Positions 62,498 through 64,000 of a stretch of 64,000 bases of DNA are shown piece after piece. The translations under genes were made by a program, and so were the position numbers. The stretch comes from Herbidospora cretacea. Its GTDB lineage: Bacteria; Actinomycetota; Actinomycetes; Streptosporangiales; Streptosporangiaceae. Position 1 is the first letter of the stretch, and each line of letters starts with the position of its first letter. The stretch covers positions 62,001 to 126,000 of the forward strand of contig NZ_BBXG01000019.1 of assembly GCF_001570605.1 (NCBI RefSeq), given 5' to 3'. The notes beneath the pieces were generated by a model. The model was not told the origin of the DNA, searched no databases, and saw only the letters and a list, made by a program, of their open reading frames with translations.

Positions 62498-63598
62498 ATG
62501 CGGACGCGCGCGGCCGACATGTTCGGCATCGAGTTCCCGATCTTCGCCTTCAGCCACTGCCGCGATGTCGTCGCGGCGGTGAGCCGGGCCGGGGGCATGG
62601 GCGTCCTGGGCGCCCTCTACTTCACGCCGGAGGAGCTCGAGACCGAGCTCACCTGGATCGACGAGCACGTCGACGGCAAGCCCTACGGCGTCGACGTGGT
62701 CATGCCCGCCTCCTACGAGGGCGCCGACTTCGCCCCCGAGGAACTGGTCGGGCGGCTCCAGGGGATGATCCCCGAAGGCCACCGCAGGTTCGTCGACGAC
62801 CTGCTGGCCAAGCACGGCGTGGCCGAGTCGGAGAGCGCGGCCGGGCGGGTGCTGCTCGGCTGGACCGACGCCACCGCGCGCCCCCAGGTCCGGACGGCGC
62901 TCGAACACCCCATCGCGCTGCTCGCCAACGCGCTCGGCCCGCCGCCCGCCGACGTGGTCGAGCAGGCCCACGCCAAGGGCGTGAAGGTCGCGGCGCTGGC
63001 CTCCACCCCCCGCCACGCGATCAAACAGGTCGAGGTCGGCGTCGACCTCGTGGTGGCGCAGGGCACCGAGGCGGGCGGCCACACCGGCGAGATCTCCACG
63101 ATGGTGCTGATCCCGCAGGTGGTCGACGCGGTGGACGTGCCGGTCCTGGCCGCCGGGGGCATCGGCGACGGGCGGCAGGTCGCCGCCGGGCTCGCGCTCG
63201 GCGCGGAGGGCGTCTGGACGGGCTCGATCTGGCTGACCGTCGAGGAGGCCGACACCCCCGAGATGGCCAGGCGGCGGATCCTGGCGGCGACCTCGCGCGA
63301 CACGGTCCGGTCGCGGTCGTGGACGGGCAAGCCCGCGCGGCTGCTCAAGAACGAGTGGACCGACGCCTGGGAGGCCGCCGACTCGCCCGGCACGCTGCCG
63401 ATGCCGCTTCAGTTCATGCTGGTCAGCGACGCGCTGCGGCGCATCGGCCGGTCGGACGCCAGCGAGCTGGCCACCTTCCCGGCCGGTCAGATCATCGGCA
63501 CGATGAACGATGTCAAACCGGCCCGGCAGGTGATCTTCGACCTCGTCGAGGGCTATGTCGAGGCCATGGAGCGGCTCCGGGGCATCAGTGACCGGTGA
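62498..63598 (+). CDS. Nitronate monooxygenase / 2-nitropropane dioxygenase-like FMN protein
   Basis: About 366 residues from ATG 62498, likely leaderless. A TIM barrel with FMN contacts: GIEFPIFAFSHCRDVVAAVS, VAQGTEAGGHTGEISTMVLI and VLAAGGIGDGRQVAAGLALG. The N-terminal part has FTPEELETELTWIDEHVDGK, as in the actinobacterial nitronate monooxygenase-like group linked to acyl-CoA and steroid loci. The true substrate may not be a nitronate. It lies behind KstR-like sites and next to FadE and enoyl-CoA hydratase genes. Confidence 0.88.
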   Translation: MRTRAADMFGIEFPIFAFSHCRDVVAAVSRAGGMGVLGALYFTPEELETELTWIDEHVDGKPYGVDVVMPASYEGADFAPEELVGRLQGMIPEGHRRFVDDLLAKHGVAESESAAGRVLLGWTDATARPQVRTALEHPIALLANALGPPPADVVEQAHAKGVKVAALASTPRHAIKQVEVGVDLVVAQGTEAGGHTGEISTMVLIPQVVDAVDVPVLAAGGIGDGRQVAAGLALGAEGVWTGSIWLTVEEADTPEMARRRILAATSRDTVRSRSWTGKPARLLKNEWTDAWEAADSPGTLPMPLQFMLVSDALRRIGRSDASELATFPAGQIIGTMNDVKPARQVIFDLVEGYVEAMERLRGISDR

Positions 63599-64000
63599 AC
63601 CGGGCGGGCCGCTTCTCCCGGAAGGCCAGCGCCCCCTCCTTGGCGTCCTCGCTGCCGATGACCGGCCAGCCGAGGGCGTCGGAGATCGCGAGCGCCTCCT
63701 CCTCGGGGAGCCCGACCGTCTCGCGGTGGGCCCGCAGGATCGCCTGTACGGCGAGCGGCCCGCTGGCGGCGACGTCGTCGGCCAGTTCGCGGGCCTTCGC
63801 CAGGGCCTGGCCGTCGGGCACTACCTGGTTGACCAGGCCCATCCGCTGCGCCTCGTGCGCCCCGACCGAACGGCCGGTGAGCAGCAGGTCCATCGCGAAG
63901 GCGTAGGGGATCTGGCGGGTCAGCCGGATCGCGCTGCCGCCCATCGGGAACAGCGCCCGTTTGGCCTCGAACAGGCCCAGAGTGGCGCTCTCGGCGACCA
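63585..64000 (-). CDS. Enoyl-CoA hydratase/isomerase (partial, C-terminal part)
   Basis: The visible part codes for about 138 C-terminal residues; the start lies beyond the right edge. Crotonase features: RALFPMGGSAIRLTRQIPYA, LLLTGRSVGAHEAQRMGLVN with QVVPDGQAL, and the terminal KEGALAFREKRPARFTGH. It hydrates or isomerises enoyl-CoA in beta-oxidation. It overlaps the converging nitronate monooxygenase gene by 14 bases. Confidence 0.9.
   Translation of the reverse strand, partial: VAESATLGLFEAKRALFPMGGSAIRLTRQIPYAFAMDLLLTGRSVGAHEAQRMGLVNQVVPDGQALAKARELADDVAASGPLAVQAILRAHRETVGLPEEEALAISDALGWPVIGSEDAKEGALAFREKRPARFTGH

Overview
This window is chromosomal DNA from a high-GC actinomycete. GTG starts are frequent and codons mostly end in G or C. 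The gene order mtrA-mtrB-lpqB-comF-hpf-response regulator-YcaQ-like-secA matches the conserved actinobacterial block known from Streptomyces. Together with a DasR/GlcNAc-PTS cluster and a DUF574 methyltransferase, this points to a filamentous actinomycete, perhaps Streptosporangiales. That lineage call is inference; no rRNA is present.

Region 1 (1-14.9 kb): membrane genes (DUF4350, DUF4129, a GDPD-type membrane protein) lie next to the envelope-stress system MtrA-MtrB-LpqB. A ComF protein follows. Then comes a strongly structured RNA of about 260 nt with its own promoter (probable raiA-motif RNA), the ribosome hibernation factor HPF, an orphan LuxR-type response regulator, a YcaQ-like DNA glycosylase and secA. 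Between secA and an Rv3235-family gene is a stretch of alternating hairpins and direct repeats.

Region 2 (15-22.5 kb): a compact N-acetylglucosamine sugar-PTS module. It holds IIC, a DasR-like GntR regulator, a SIS-type glucosamine-6-phosphate deaminase/isomerase, IIB, IIA, HPr, enzyme I and a secreted GH3 beta-N-acetylhexosaminidase. A perfect 22-bp dre-like palindrome sits in the divergent promoter and a second dre-like site lies before ptsH. Outside the cell the hexosaminidase would release amino sugars. The PTS would import and phosphorylate them, the SIS protein would feed glycolysis, and the DasR-like protein would sense the phosphorylated product.

Region 3 (22.5-33.7 kb): three HAD-like proteins, one apparently starting at an ATC codon, then acetoacetyl-CoA synthetase. 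A five-gene leftward operon follows (DUF4142, Q/N-rich DUF1996, cytochrome b-like protein, NuoF-ferredoxin fusion, flavin oxidase). Divergent from it is an ECF sigma factor with a very short zinc-binding anti-sigma factor. A TGAACC-N16-CGT promoter heads the operon, suggesting a sigma-controlled envelope redox system.

Region 4 (33.9-45.9 kb): the 180-kDa-type NAD-glutamate dehydrogenase, a lipoprotein, prfB, ftsE-ftsX, smpB, a lipoprotein resembling a penicillin-binding protein but with degenerate active-site motifs, and ssrA (tmRNA).

Region 5 (45.9-53 kb): an accessory region after ssrA. It has an AlbA_2/GHKL ATPase translationally coupled to a ParA-like ATPase, a DUF6461-like gene, a secreted protein and an alpha/beta hydrolase. 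An unusual six-tRNA cluster follows, including two short-variable-arm tRNAs with leucine anticodons. A small Arg-rich ORF with its own terminator comes last.

Region 6 (53-64 kb): a MerR/SDR pair with a textbook MerR-type promoter, a DUF899 protein, a second SDR, an amidohydrolase, a DUF574 methyltransferase, adenosine deaminase, an HtrA-like lipoprotein protease, a fused double acyl-CoA dehydrogenase, a nitronate monooxygenase-like protein behind KstR-like sites, and a partial enoyl-CoA hydratase. Neighbouring genes often overlap at their stops, as expected in a compact genome.
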